Source: Hydrogenophaga sp.
GTDB lineage: Bacteria > Pseudomonadota > Gammaproteobacteria > Burkholderiales > Burkholderiaceae_C
Direction: 5' to 3'
Assembly: GCA_025458915.1 (NCBI GenBank)
Contig: JALORL010000001.1
Span: forward strand, 1 to 50,881
Length of the DNA: 50,881 nucleotides
The position numbers and the translations under genes are program-made. Positions 1-7,629 of this stretch are shown piece after piece. The notes beneath the pieces are model-generated. The model was not told the DNA's origin, ran no database searches, and saw only the letters and a program-made list of their open reading frames with translations. How positions within the stretch are numbered: the first letter of the stretch is position 1; the number at the start of each line of letters is the position of its first letter.

Positions 1-1659
1 CACCGCATCACCGGCGACTTCAACTTCCGCCTCAGCGAAGACTCGGCCTTCCGCCTCAACGCCATGGTGCACGACGCCGACAACGAAGGCGCCGAAGTGA
101 AGAAACGCGGCATTGCACCCACTTATCGCTGGGGCATCGGCACCCGCAACGAATTCTCGGTGGGCCTGTACCACCTGGAAACCGAGGGCCGTCCGCTCTA
201 CAACCACCCCTGGTTCATCGAGAACGGCGTCATCCAGCCCACGTTACCCGCCAGCGATTACCACGGCCTGGCCAGCGACTATCTGGACACCTCGGCGACC
301 TACGCGACCTTCACCCACAAGCACCGCTTCAGCCACGACAGCGAACTCTCCACCCGCGTGCGCCACGGCCGCTACGAGCGCGACTTGTGGGCCAGCGTGA
401 TCCGCTTCGGCCAGACCAATGGCATGCCCACCACGCGCACCACCCTGAACCCGAACACCCCCATCACCCGCACACCCAAGGGTCGCATCGGCATCAGCGA
501 AGCCACGCAGGTGCAGAGCGACTACACCGACCGCGTGGACTGGCTGGGCAAGAAGCACAACGTGATGGCCGGCGTGGACGTGTCGGTCGAAGACGCGCGC
601 CGCGCCAACAACTTTGCCGGCGCGCCCAGCGGCCTGAACAGTAGCGTCGGCACACCCAACAACGGTGACGCGCGCCCCGACACCCGCGGCCCGGCGCCGT
701 TCAACACCTTCGAGACCCGCAACCTCGGCGTGTACGTGCAGGACACCATTGAGCTGAACGACCGCTGGAAGCTGGTGGCCGGACTGCGCCACGACCGCTT
801 CGAGGCCTCGTACCAGACCCTGCCCACCACCGGCCAGAACGGTGCCGTCACACCCGCGACCCGCTTCGAGCGCTCCGACGCGCTATGGAGCCCGCGCATC
901 GGCGCGCTGTTCCAGCCGACCGAAAACCAGTCCTACTACGCTTCGTTCGGCACCTCGTACAACACCTCGGGCGACACCTACCAGTTCGCTCCCGGCAACC
1001 CGAACAGCCGCGACGCCAACACCCCGGCCGAGAAAAGCCGCAACCTGGAAGTGGGCGGCAAGTTCGAACTGTTCGAGAAACGCGCTTCGCTGGGTGTGGC
1101 CCTGTTCCGCTCCGAGAAGTACAACGAGCGCAACACCGACCCCGACACCGCTGCCCAGCAGAACCTGCTCTCTGGCAAGCGCCACGCCACCGGCATGGAG
1201 TTCAACCTGGCCGGCCGCATCACGCCGAAGTGGGAGGTGTTCTACAACCACACCTGGATCCCGGATGCCCGCATCGACAAAAGCAATGTGTCGGCCTTCA
1301 GCACCAACCAGCAGGGCGTGACCATGGCCAACACGGCGCAGCGCGAAGGCGACCGCCCGGGGCTCACGCCCAAGCACAGCGCCAGCCTGTGGACCACCTA
1401 CCAGCTCATGCCGAAGCTGCGCATCGGCGGGGGGCTCAATTACCGTGGCCAGCAGAACCCCGAAGGCCGGCGCGACCTCGTCGCCAAAAGCTTCACCACC
1501 GTGGACGCGATGGCCGAGTACAGCCTGAATTCGGTCACCACGCTCAAGCTCAACGTCACCAACCTGACCGACGAGCTCTACGCCGACTCGCTGTACCGCG
1601 GCTTCTACGCGCCAGGCGCACCGCGCGCCGTCCAGCTCACGCTCAAGACGCTGTTCTGA
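1..1659 (+). CDS. TonB-dependent siderophore receptor (5' truncated)
   Basis: Outer-membrane gated beta-barrel that imports ferric siderophore using energy from TonB-ExbB-ExbD. The frame is open from the first base of the window, so the signal peptide, TonB box and most of the plug lie upstream; 552 residues of barrel are visible. Evidence: many alternating aromatic/polar beta strands, receptor-type stretches such as NLEVGGKFELF and LKLNVTNLTDELYA, and a C-terminal strand ending in Phe (LTLKTLF), the usual recognition signal for barrel assembly. An internal ATG at base 64 is not a credible start. piuC follows after 14 bases and tonB-exbB-exbD lies downstream, which suggests a catecholate-type receptor of the Fiu/PiuA group. 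The substrate is inferred from context, not read from the sequence. Confidence 0.93.
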   Translation, partial: HRITGDFNFRLSEDSAFRLNAMVHDADNEGAEVKKRGIAPTYRWGIGTRNEFSVGLYHLETEGRPLYNHPWFIENGVIQPTLPASDYHGLASDYLDTSATYATFTHKHRFSHDSELSTRVRHGRYERDLWASVIRFGQTNGMPTTRTTLNPNTPITRTPKGRIGISEATQVQSDYTDRVDWLGKKHNVMAGVDVSVEDARRANNFAGAPSGLNSSVGTPNNGDARPDTRGPAPFNTFETRNLGVYVQDTIELNDRWKLVAGLRHDRFEASYQTLPTTGQNGAVTPATRFERSDALWSPRIGALFQPTENQSYYASFGTSYNTSGDTYQFAPGNPNSRDANTPAEKSRNLEVGGKFELFEKRASLGVALFRSEKYNERNTDPDTAAQQNLLSGKRHATGMEFNLAGRITPKWEVFYNHTWIPDARIDKSNVSAFSTNQQGVTMANTAQREGDRPGLTPKHSASLWTTYQLMPKLRIGGGLNYRGQQNPEGRRDLVAKSFTTVDAMAEYSLNSVTTLKLNVTNLTDELYADSLYRGFYAPGAPRAVQLTLKTLF

Positions 1660-1673
1660 AGCCCAACCGCACC

Positions 1674-2360
1674 ATGCTGCTGCACCTGAACCACATCCTC
1701 ACGGCAGAAGAAGTCCGTGGCGCGCGCGCTCTGTTGGGCGAAGACGCGCCCTGGGTGGACGGGCGCAGCAGCGCAGGCGCGCAGGCCCTGGGCCAGAAGC
1801 AGAACCAGCAACTGGCCCAGGACAGCACCGCGGCGGCCGAACTGCAGCAACTGGTGCTGGGCGCCCTGCAGCGCAATCTGCTGTTCTTCTCGGCCACCTT
1901 GCCGAAAAAAATCTTCAACCCGCTGTTCAACCGTTACAGCGGAGACACCAACCACTATGGCCCGCACGTGGACGGTGCCGTGCTGCGCTCCCACCACCCC
2001 GCGCAATGGGTGCGCAGCGACATCTCCTGCACCCTGTTTCTGAGCGACCCCGCCGAATACGACGGCGGCGAACTGGTGATCCGGGCGCCCCAGGGCACCC
2101 AGTGCGTGAAGCTGGCCGCCGGCGACATGGTGGTCTACTCCGGCTCCAGCGTGCACAGCGTCGAACCGGTCACGCGCGGCCAGCGCCTCGCCAGCTTTTT
2201 CTGGATCGAGAGCATGATCCGCAGCCCCGAACAGCGCAACCTGCTGTTCGACCTCGACATGAACCTGCTGAAGCTGCGCCAGCAATACGGCGAGTCCACC
2301 GAGACCACGGCACTGACCGGCTGCTACCACAACCTGCTGCGGCAGTGGGCAGATACATGA
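1674..2360 (+). CDS. piuC: Fe(II)/2-oxoglutarate-dependent PKHD-type hydroxylase, PiuC family
   Basis: Non-haem iron dioxygenase of 228 aa, close to the usual 225-230 aa of the YbiX/PiuC family. The Fe(II) triad is visible as His98-x-Asp100 (in NHYGPHVDG) and His161 (SSVHSVEP). Arg171 in RGQRLASFFWIES is placed to bind 2-oxoglutarate. The family is linked to siderophore receptors and iron uptake, but its physiological substrate is not established. The start at the ATG 14 bases after the receptor stop gives the canonical N-terminus MLLHLNHILT. The stop overlaps the next start (ATGA), so translation is probably coupled to the FMN enzyme downstream. Confidence 0.93.
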   Translation: MLLHLNHILTAEEVRGARALLGEDAPWVDGRSSAGAQALGQKQNQQLAQDSTAAAELQQLVLGALQRNLLFFSATLPKKIFNPLFNRYSGDTNHYGPHVDGAVLRSHHPAQWVRSDISCTLFLSDPAEYDGGELVIRAPQGTQCVKLAAGDMVVYSGSSVHSVEPVTRGQRLASFFWIESMIRSPEQRNLLFDLDMNLLKLRQQYGESTETTALTGCYHNLLRQWADT

Positions 2361-3478
2361 ACCAGGCCCTGCCTGCCGGCATCCACACACTGGCCGACCA
2401 CGCAGCCCACGCCCACCAACGTCTGGACTTGGCAACCCTGGCCCACATCGACGGCGGTTCGGCCGATGAGGTGACCCTGCGCGCCAACGCACAGGCCTGG
2501 CAGGCCATCGGCCTGATGCCCCGCGTGCTGCGCGACATGGGCGCGGCCCATACCCGCACCGAGCTGCTGGGCCGCACCTGGGAACACCCCATCTTCATCG
2601 CCCCCATGGCACACCACTGCCTGGCCCACCCGCAAGGCGAACAGGCCACAGCGGTGGCGGCCGCGGCGCTCGGCGCGGGTCTGGTGCTCAGCACCCAGTC
2701 CAGCACTGCGCTGGAAACCGTGGCCCGCCTGGTTTTGACCGATCCGGGACGCGGGGCGCTCTGGTTCCAGCTGTATGCGCAGCGCGACCGCAGCCAGACC
2801 CTGGAGTTGGTGCAACGCGCGGAAGCCGCCGGCTTCGAGGCCCTGGTTCTCACGGTGGATGTCCCAGTGCAGGCGCCAAGGGACCGCGAGCGCCGCGCCG
2901 GTTTTCGTTTACCGACCCACATCCATTCGGTGAACCTGCGCAAGTCATCTTCGCCCACTGGACCGCAGGCGCCGCAGGGCCAGAGCGCGCTGTTCCAGCA
3001 GCATCTTGGGCATGCCCCGACCTGGCACGACATCGGGTGGCTGCGCGGCCAGACCCGGCTGCCCATCCTGCTCAAGGGCATCTGCCACCCGGACGATGCC
3101 CGCGAAGCCCGGCGCCAGGGTTGCGCAGCGGTCATCGTCTCGAACCACGGAGGTCGGGCACTCGACAGCACCCCGCCCACCGCCCACCTGCTCCCACGGG
3201 TGGCCGACGCGCTGCAAGGCGATCTTCCCCTGCTGGTGGACGGGGGCATCCGCCGGGGCACCGATGTGCTCAAGGCCGTGGCCCTCGGCGCCAGCGCCGT
3301 GGGTGTGGGTCGACCCATCCTGCATGCCTTGGCGAACGCAGGCGCCGTTGGCGTGGCCCACGCCTTGCGGGTGCTGCGAGACGAGCTGGAGATTGCCATG
3401 GCACTCACCGGTTGCAGCACCCTGTCGGCAGCGCATGAAGTGCTGGTGCACACGCCGACCCGCATTGCGTCGGTCTGA
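2357..3478 (+). CDS. FMN-dependent alpha-hydroxy-acid dehydrogenase/oxidase, atypical active site
   Basis: A 373-aa TIM-barrel flavoenzyme of the glycolate oxidase / L-lactate dehydrogenase family, which oxidises 2-hydroxy acids to 2-oxo acids. FMN and catalytic elements are present: APMA near residue 82, FQLY (Tyr140), TVDVP, Lys240 in ILLKGI, the His264/Arg267 pair in SNHGGR, DGGIRRG and GRP. Aligned by eye with spinach glycolate oxidase, however, Tyr24 is His30, Trp108 is Gln114 and Arg164 is Val171, so the substrate is probably not glycolate or lactate. It overlaps piuC by ATGA and shares the siderophore-uptake context, which suggests a role linked to iron or siderophore metabolism. That role is inference. 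Confidence 0.88.
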   Translation: MNQALPAGIHTLADHAAHAHQRLDLATLAHIDGGSADEVTLRANAQAWQAIGLMPRVLRDMGAAHTRTELLGRTWEHPIFIAPMAHHCLAHPQGEQATAVAAAALGAGLVLSTQSSTALETVARLVLTDPGRGALWFQLYAQRDRSQTLELVQRAEAAGFEALVLTVDVPVQAPRDRERRAGFRLPTHIHSVNLRKSSSPTGPQAPQGQSALFQQHLGHAPTWHDIGWLRGQTRLPILLKGICHPDDAREARRQGCAAVIVSNHGGRALDSTPPTAHLLPRVADALQGDLPLLVDGGIRRGTDVLKAVALGASAVGVGRPILHALANAGAVGVAHALRVLRDELEIAMALTGCSTLSAAHEVLVHTPTRIASV

Positions 3479-3524
3479 CTTCAGGGCGGTGAAGGTGAAA
3501 CATGCCAGCACCACAGAGAATATT

Positions 3525-3560
3525 TTGACTGCATCGCAAATGCGACGCATTATCATTTAC
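3525..3560 (+). promoter_or_regulatory. Probable Fur-regulated promoter for tonB operon
   Basis: A -35 TTGACT (3525-3530), 17-bp spacer and -10 CATTAT (3548-3553) form a good sigma70 promoter. ATTATCA at 3549-3555 is an exact half-site of the Fur 7-1-7 motif, and the overlapping GCATTATCATTTAC resembles a Fur box. The AT-rich patch contrasts sharply with the GC-rich surroundings. Iron repression of the micro-ORF, tonB, exbB and exbD is inferred. Confidence 0.7.
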
Positions 3561-3620
3561 AATGGCAGCATGTTTGCACAGTCCCCGTCCCGCCACCCTC
3601 TACCCACAAGGGGAACCTTC

Positions 3621-3698
3621 ATGATCGTTGGCCTCACAATGTTGATCATCAGCGTGTCAGCCGTTGTGGCGGCTGCCTGGTGGGTCCTGCAATCCTGA
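3621..3698 (+). CDS. 25-residue membrane micro-protein upstream of tonB (hypothetical)
   Basis: A very short frame reading MIVGLTMLIISVSAVVAAAW followed by WVLQS, essentially one transmembrane helix. It is preceded by AAGGGGA with a 5-6 base spacing, the best Shine-Dalgarno sequence between the Fur-type promoter and tonB. An in-frame ATG at 3570 would give 42 aa but lies about 10 bases after the predicted transcription start and has no ribosome site. Roles to consider are a small membrane partner of TonB-ExbBD or a leader whose translation affects tonB expression. No family was recognised. Its reality depends on conservation. Confidence 0.5.
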   Translation: MIVGLTMLIISVSAVVAAAWWVLQS

Positions 3699-3792
3699 TG
3701 GCGGTCCGCGTGCGCGCCGGTACCACTGTTCCACCATTCGCCCTGTTGTTGTGACCTCCGTTTCTGCGGCGTTGGCGCCACCTCCCTTGCCC

Positions 3793-4500
3793 ATGCGCTC
3801 TGCACTGTCCCTTCCCCACCAGAAGCGGCTACTGGTCGTGGGGTTGGTGGTGGGCGCGCATGGGCTCGGCCTTTGGGCCATGCAGAACGGGCTGGTCCGG
3901 CGGGTCGTGGACGAGGTGGTGCCCATCCTGGTCATGGCCGAACTGATCGATGCACCGAAGCCGGTGATCCCGCCTGCTCCGCCGCCACCGGCGCCAGCTC
4001 CGCCCCTGCCTGCGCCGCCCTTGCCGCAGCCTGTGGTCAAGCCCGCCCCGCGGCCGGCTCCCACACCGGCGCCTGCCCCGGTGACCGAAGCTCCGTCACC
4101 CATGGCCCTGCCCGAACCGCCAGCCCCGGCAGCGGTCAGCACACCCGAGAACCTGTCCCAGGCTGCTGCACCTGTACCCGTGGCCCCGCCCGCCCCGACA
4201 CCGGCACCTGCGCCCCGCATCGAACTGCCTTCCAGCAGCGCGGACTACCTGAGCAACCCGCCACCGCCTTACCCGTCCCTGTCCAAGCGCCTGGGCGAAC
4301 AGGGCAAGGTCGTGGTGCGGGTGTTCATCTCCGCCACCGGCGAGGCCACGCAGGCCGAGATCCGCACATCCAGCGGCTTCGAACGGCTGGACCAGACCGC
4401 TCTGCAAACCGTTCTGCGCTGGCGCTATGTGCCCGGCAAGCGCAACGGTGTCGCCGAAGGCATGTGGTTCAACGTACCCATCCAGTTTGTTCTTGAATAA
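3793..4500 (+). CDS. tonB: Energy transducer TonB
   Basis: Periplasm-spanning protein that passes proton-motive energy from ExbB-ExbD to outer-membrane receptors. From the ATG chosen here it has 235 aa: a cationic start (MRSALSLPHQKR), one transmembrane helix at about 13-30, a long Pro/Ala-rich spacer at about 56-150, and a C-terminal TonB fold with NPPPPYPSLSKRLGEQGKV and the YVPGKRNG region, ending in QFVLE. The start is uncertain because no strong ribosome site precedes it; upstream in-frame codons such as GTG 3751 would add Ala/Pro-rich residues that do not fit the family. exbB follows after 22 bases. It probably also serves the siderophore receptor upstream. Confidence 0.92.
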   Translation: MRSALSLPHQKRLLVVGLVVGAHGLGLWAMQNGLVRRVVDEVVPILVMAELIDAPKPVIPPAPPPPAPAPPLPAPPLPQPVVKPAPRPAPTPAPAPVTEAPSPMALPEPPAPAAVSTPENLSQAAAPVPVAPPAPTPAPAPRIELPSSSADYLSNPPPPYPSLSKRLGEQGKVVVRVFISATGEATQAEIRTSSGFERLDQTALQTVLRWRYVPGKRNGVAEGMWFNVPIQFVLE

Positions 4501-4522
4501 CGTCACCGAGGAGTTGTCACCC

Positions 4523-5257
4523 ATGGAATCGCAAACCGCCCCGTCCGGGCTGCTGGAGGTCTGGCTGCAGGGAGACTGGGTCACCCGTTCGGTGGCGCTG
4601 ATCCTGCTGACCATGTCGCTCGCGACCTGGGTCATCCTGCTCTGGAAGGTGCTCGACCAGCGCGCGCAGCGCCAGTTCGCCAAGGGCGTGGAAAGCTTCT
4701 GGCACAGCGCCGACTTTGCCGAGGGCCTCGACAAACTCGGCCCTGCTGACGGCAACCCGTTCCGCGCCGTGGCTCTCGAAGGCCGCGAGGCCACCCGCCA
4801 CATCCTCCACAAGGACGGCAGAACCGGGCCGCAGCTGCACGACACGCTCGACATGAGCGACTGGGTGGAGCGATCCCTGCGCAAGAGCGTCGACGACTTT
4901 CAGGCGCGCGCCCAGAGCGGCCTCACCGTGCTGGCCTCGGTGGCGTCCACCGCACCGTTCGTGGGTCTGTTCGGCACGGTCTGGGGCATCTACCACGCGC
5001 TGCTGGGCATTGGTGCATCCGGCCAAGTGAGCATTGACCAGGTGGCAGGCCCCATTGGAGAAGCACTGATCATGACGGCGCTCGGCCTGGTGGTCGCCAT
5101 CCCGGCGGTCATTGGCTACAACGCGCTGGTGCGGGGCAACAAGGGCGTGATCCACCAGCTCAACCGGTTTGCCCACGATCTGCACGCCTACTTCGTCACC
5201 GGTGCCCGCGTCACGGCCGGGAACGACGGCAAGGTCCTTCCCATGAAGAAGGCCTGA
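4523..5257 (+). CDS. exbB: Biopolymer transport protein ExbB (MotA/TolQ/ExbB proton channel)
   Basis: Inner-membrane proton-channel subunit that energises TonB. The 244-aa product has a first helix at about 20-42 (SVALILLTMSLATWVILLWK), a cytoplasmic loop, and the family signature around 140-205: LASVASTAPFVGLFGTVWGI followed by IGEALIMTALGLVVAIPAVI. Start ATG is preceded by GAGGAG. It lies between tonB and exbD with 22-base gaps on each side, the classic operon. TolQ is the alternative paralogue, but adjacency to tonB argues for ExbB. Confidence 0.95.
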   Translation: MESQTAPSGLLEVWLQGDWVTRSVALILLTMSLATWVILLWKVLDQRAQRQFAKGVESFWHSADFAEGLDKLGPADGNPFRAVALEGREATRHILHKDGRTGPQLHDTLDMSDWVERSLRKSVDDFQARAQSGLTVLASVASTAPFVGLFGTVWGIYHALLGIGASGQVSIDQVAGPIGEALIMTALGLVVAIPAVIGYNALVRGNKGVIHQLNRFAHDLHAYFVTGARVTAGNDGKVLPMKKA

Positions 5258-5279
5258 GCCGCAGGCAGGAGAATCCACC

Positions 5280-5693
5280 ATGGCCATTGGCACCCAGGAA
5301 GACAACGACACCCTGCTGGGCGAGATCAACATGATCCCGTTCATCGACGTGATGCTGGTCCTGCTGATCATCTTCATCATCACCGTTCCGGTGATCAACC
5401 ACGCGGTCAACGTCGACCTGCCCCAGGCCAGCAACCAGCGGGTGCTGGACAAGCCCGAGAACGTGCGGCTGGCTGTCAACGCCGAAGGCGCCTACTTCTG
5501 GAACGACGCGGCAGTGAGTGACGCCGAATTCGAGTTGCGGCTCTCCAACATGGCGATTCAGCAGCCGCAGCCTGAACTGCACATCCGCGGTGACAAGGCG
5601 GTGCGCTATGAACGCGTTGCCTTGGCGATGGCCGCAGCGCAGCGCGCCGGGGTACGCAAGATCGGTTTCATCACCGAGCCAGTCCCGCAGTAG
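5280..5693 (+). CDS. exbD: Biopolymer transport protein ExbD
   Basis: Single-pass inner-membrane partner of ExbB, 137 aa. The conserved motif EINMIPFIDVMLVLLIIFII contains Asp23, which corresponds to the essential membrane aspartate of ExbD/TolR. It is followed by a periplasmic domain with VDLPQA and the C-terminal segment GVRKIGFITEP. The start is supported by AGGAGA about 7 bases upstream. Last of the three energy-transduction genes; hemP follows 58 bases later. Confidence 0.95.
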   Translation: MAIGTQEDNDTLLGEINMIPFIDVMLVLLIIFIITVPVINHAVNVDLPQASNQRVLDKPENVRLAVNAEGAYFWNDAAVSDAEFELRLSNMAIQQPQPELHIRGDKAVRYERVALAMAAAQRAGVRKIGFITEPVPQ

Positions 5694-5751
5694 GCGACCG
5701 ATGACGCGCACCCATCAGGGCACAGAGAAGCAACCCGGAGGAAAACCCGCC

Positions 5752-5958
5752 ATGAACCAGCCACCCGACCAACCGCAAACCCAACACCCAGCCACCGCAT
5801 GGCGCCGCGAGACAACGAACTTTGCCCCTCCGGAACGGTCACCTGTGTGGACGAGCCACACCTTGCTGGGCGGTCAGAAGGCTGTGGCCATTGAGCACAA
5901 CGGTGCCCTCTACCGCCTGCAAAGCACGCGCGCCGGCAAACTCATCCTCACCAAATAA
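5752..5958 (+). CDS. hemP: Hemin uptake protein HemP
   Basis: A 68-aa protein with the HemP signature in its C-terminal half: LLGGQKAVAIEHNGALYRLQ and then TRAGKLILTK. The N-terminal half is a polar, Pro/Gln-rich tail. GGAGGA ten bases upstream supports this ATG; an in-frame ATG at 5701 would add 17 residues without a ribosome site. In Burkholderia HemP is reported as a regulator needed for haem-uptake gene expression, whereas here it follows exbD and no haem receptor is in the window. The neighbourhood makes iron control likely. Confidence 0.9.
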   Translation: MNQPPDQPQTQHPATAWRRETTNFAPPERSPVWTSHTLLGGQKAVAIEHNGALYRLQSTRAGKLILTK

Positions 5959-6014
5959 ATCCGGTTCGGGAGCGTTCGTCCCGGGCCATTCTTACCGGTT
6001 CATCGTGGGGCGAC

Positions 6015-6047
6015 CTGGGGACTTCACCCTCCCCGGAGTCGTTTTTT
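6015..6047 (+). terminator. Weak candidate terminator after hemP
   Basis: CTGGGGA at 6015-6021 pairs with TCCCCGG at 6030-6036, and a T6 run follows after a 5-base gap. The gap between stem and T-run makes it non-ideal. Position between the convergent hemP and HbpS-like genes fits a terminator. Confidence 0.35.
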
Positions 6048-6120
6048 GGCCAGCCAGGCGTCCTCCAGGGATGCGTTAGCCAGGCTTTTTTTGAACCCGG
6101 GCGCGGGGTACCTTCAATGA

Positions 6121-6528
6121 TCAGAGGCCGAGCGCGGCAATCCCCGCCCGTGCGATCTGGGCGTCCTCGGTCGACTTGACGCCGCTCACACCGACCGCAC
6201 CAATGGTCTGACCGTCCTTGACGATGGGAACACCCCCCTCCAACATGCCCGAAATGGCAGGGGCGCTGAGGAAGGAGACCCGCCCCTGGTTGATCACATC
6301 CTCGTACACCTTGCTCTCGCGGCGCCCCAGGGCGGCTGTGTGCGCCTTGGCAGGGGCAATGTGGGCAGAGATCGCCGGTGCGCCATCCAGGCGCTGCAGC
6401 CAGAGCAGGTGTCCGCCATCGTCGACGATGGCAATGGTGACGGCCCATTGGTTGTGCAGGGCTTCCGCCTCGGCAGCAGCGGCGATGGTCTTGATGTCGG
6501 CGAGTTCCAGTACGGCTTTGGTTTTCAT
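6121..6528 (-). CDS. HbpS/GlcG-family haem-binding-like protein
   Basis: A 135-aa cytosolic protein of the GlcG/HbpS/PduO-C fold. Recognisable parts are KAVLELADIKTIAAAAEAEA, the strand VTIAIVDDGGHLLWLQRLDG and the glycine-rich VPIVKDGQTIGAVGVSG. Some members bind haem; others sit in glycolate or propanediol operons with unknown roles. The start at the ATG with AGGAAAAG just upstream gives the family N-terminus MKTKAVLEL; a longer reading is unnecessary. It is convergent with the tonB-hemP operon, so an iron link is suggestive only. Confidence 0.85.
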   Translation of the reverse strand: MKTKAVLELADIKTIAAAAEAEALHNQWAVTIAIVDDGGHLLWLQRLDGAPAISAHIAPAKAHTAALGRRESKVYEDVINQGRVSFLSAPAISGMLEGGVPIVKDGQTIGAVGVSGVKSTEDAQIARAGIAALGL

Positions 6529-6572
6529 GAACTTTTCCTGATTTGAGCGGTCACAGACTGTTGAAGGCATTG

Positions 6573-6609
6573 CCGCGCCACTCGGACAGTTAGCTGTCGG
6601 GTGGCGCGG
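6573..6609. repeat. Long imperfect inverted repeat between divergent genes
   Basis: CCGCGCCACTCGGACAG (6573-6589) pairs with CTGTCGGGTGGCGCGG (6594-6609) across a TTAG loop: 16 pairs, one G-T and one bulged G. It lies 45 bases upstream of the HbpS-like start and before the yccA promoter. There is no T-run on either strand, so it is not a standard terminator; it could be an operator, a 5' UTR hairpin or a repeat remnant. Confidence 0.7.
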
Positions 6610-6654
6610 ATCAAGCGCGAGAGCATACCCAAAAGGTGGTCGCCCACCGGCCCC

Positions 6655-6682
6655 TTGCGGGTAAGCAGAGCGCCTCTACAAT
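6655..6682 (+). promoter_or_regulatory. Sigma70-type promoter of the yccA-like gene
   Basis: -35 TTGCGG (6655-6660), 16-bp spacer and -10 TACAAT (6677-6682). The predicted start near 6689 gives a leader of about 60 bases ending in the ribosome site GAAGGAG. Confidence 0.55.
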
Positions 6683-6749
6683 GCCGCTTCGACTTGCGTG
6701 CGGTCCCCGCGGCGAGCCCACCGTGTCAGATATTGAAGGAGTTCACCAC

Positions 6750-7445
6750 ATGTCCGACCACATCCAGACCAGCGGCCGATTCGGCACCGCCGTATCGCCT
6801 CCCAGCGTTCGCAACAAGGTTCTGCGCAATACCTACTGGCTGCTGGCCCTGTCCATGCTGCCAACTGTTCTGGGGGCCTGGATCGGCGTCAAGACCGGCA
6901 TCACCGCCAGCCTCACCGGGGGTCTGGGCTTGCTCGTGTTTTTCGGCGGTGCCATCGGTTTCATGTTCGCCATCGAAAGAACCAAGAACTCCGCCGCCGG
7001 CGTTCCAGTGCTGCTGGCGTTCACCTTCTTCATGGGCCTCATGCTGTCCAGGATGCTGGCTGGCATTCTTGGCTTCAGCAACGGTTCCAGCCTGATCATG
7101 ACGGCGTTTGGAGGCACGGCTGGCGTGTTTCTGGTGATGGCCAACCTCTCCACCATCATCAAGCGCGACCTGTCCGGCATGGGCAAGTGGCTGTTTGCCG
7201 GGGCCCTGGCCATCATGGTGGGCGCGATCATCAACGTGTTCGTGGGCAGCACTGCCGGCATGGCCGCCATTGCCACCCTGGCCATCCTGGTGTTCAGCCT
7301 CTACCTGCTGTACGACCTCAAGCGCATCGTGGACGGCGGCGAAACCAACTACATCACGGCCACCCTGGGCCTGTACTTGAGCGTCTTCAACATCTTCCAG
7401 AGCCTGCTGGCACTGCTCGGCATCTTTGGTGGCGACCGCGAATAA
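6750..7445 (+). CDS. Bax inhibitor-1/YccA family membrane protein
   Basis: A 231-aa polytopic inner-membrane protein with about seven hydrophobic helices, a polar N-terminus (residues 1-25, then NTYWLLALSMLPTVLGAWIG) and a C-terminal half typical of BI-1/YccA, including LYLLYDLKRIVDGG and FNIFQSLLALLGIFGG. E. coli YccA binds and modulates the FtsH protease; whether this protein does so is inference. The start has GAAGGAG about 8 bases upstream. Single-gene unit between a clear promoter and a strong terminator. Confidence 0.9.
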   Translation: MSDHIQTSGRFGTAVSPPSVRNKVLRNTYWLLALSMLPTVLGAWIGVKTGITASLTGGLGLLVFFGGAIGFMFAIERTKNSAAGVPVLLAFTFFMGLMLSRMLAGILGFSNGSSLIMTAFGGTAGVFLVMANLSTIIKRDLSGMGKWLFAGALAIMVGAIINVFVGSTAGMAAIATLAILVFSLYLLYDLKRIVDGGETNYITATLGLYLSVFNIFQSLLALLGIFGGDRE

Positions 7446-7467
7446 GCAGCTGCGCCACACCAATCCA

Positions 7468-7489
7468 GGGGCCTTCGGGCCCCTTTTTT
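7468..7489 (+). terminator. Rho-independent terminator after the yccA-like gene
   Basis: GGGGCC (7468-7473), TTCG tetraloop, GGCCCC (7478-7483), then T6. Textbook structure starting 22 bases past the stop codon. Confidence 0.93.
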
Positions 7490-7629
7490 ATGGGTCGATC
7501 GGAAGCGGGCGCCACGCAGGGACGGTTGGAGGTCCGTTGCACGGCGCCGGGAAAGGTGCGGCTTTTCAGCTTTTCAGGACTTGCGCCATCAAGTTGGTCC
7601 GGCATCTGCCGAAATGACAAGCACAAGCC

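Noticed and set aside
3570..3698. A 42-residue version of the micro-ORF starting at base 3570
   Set aside because: The start lies about ten bases after the predicted transcription start and has no Shine-Dalgarno sequence, unlike the ATG at 3621.
5960..5985. Hairpin-like CGGGA/TCCCG sequence after hemP as a terminator
   Set aside because: Only five base pairs and no T-run; the hairpin at 6015-6036 is a better though still weak candidate.
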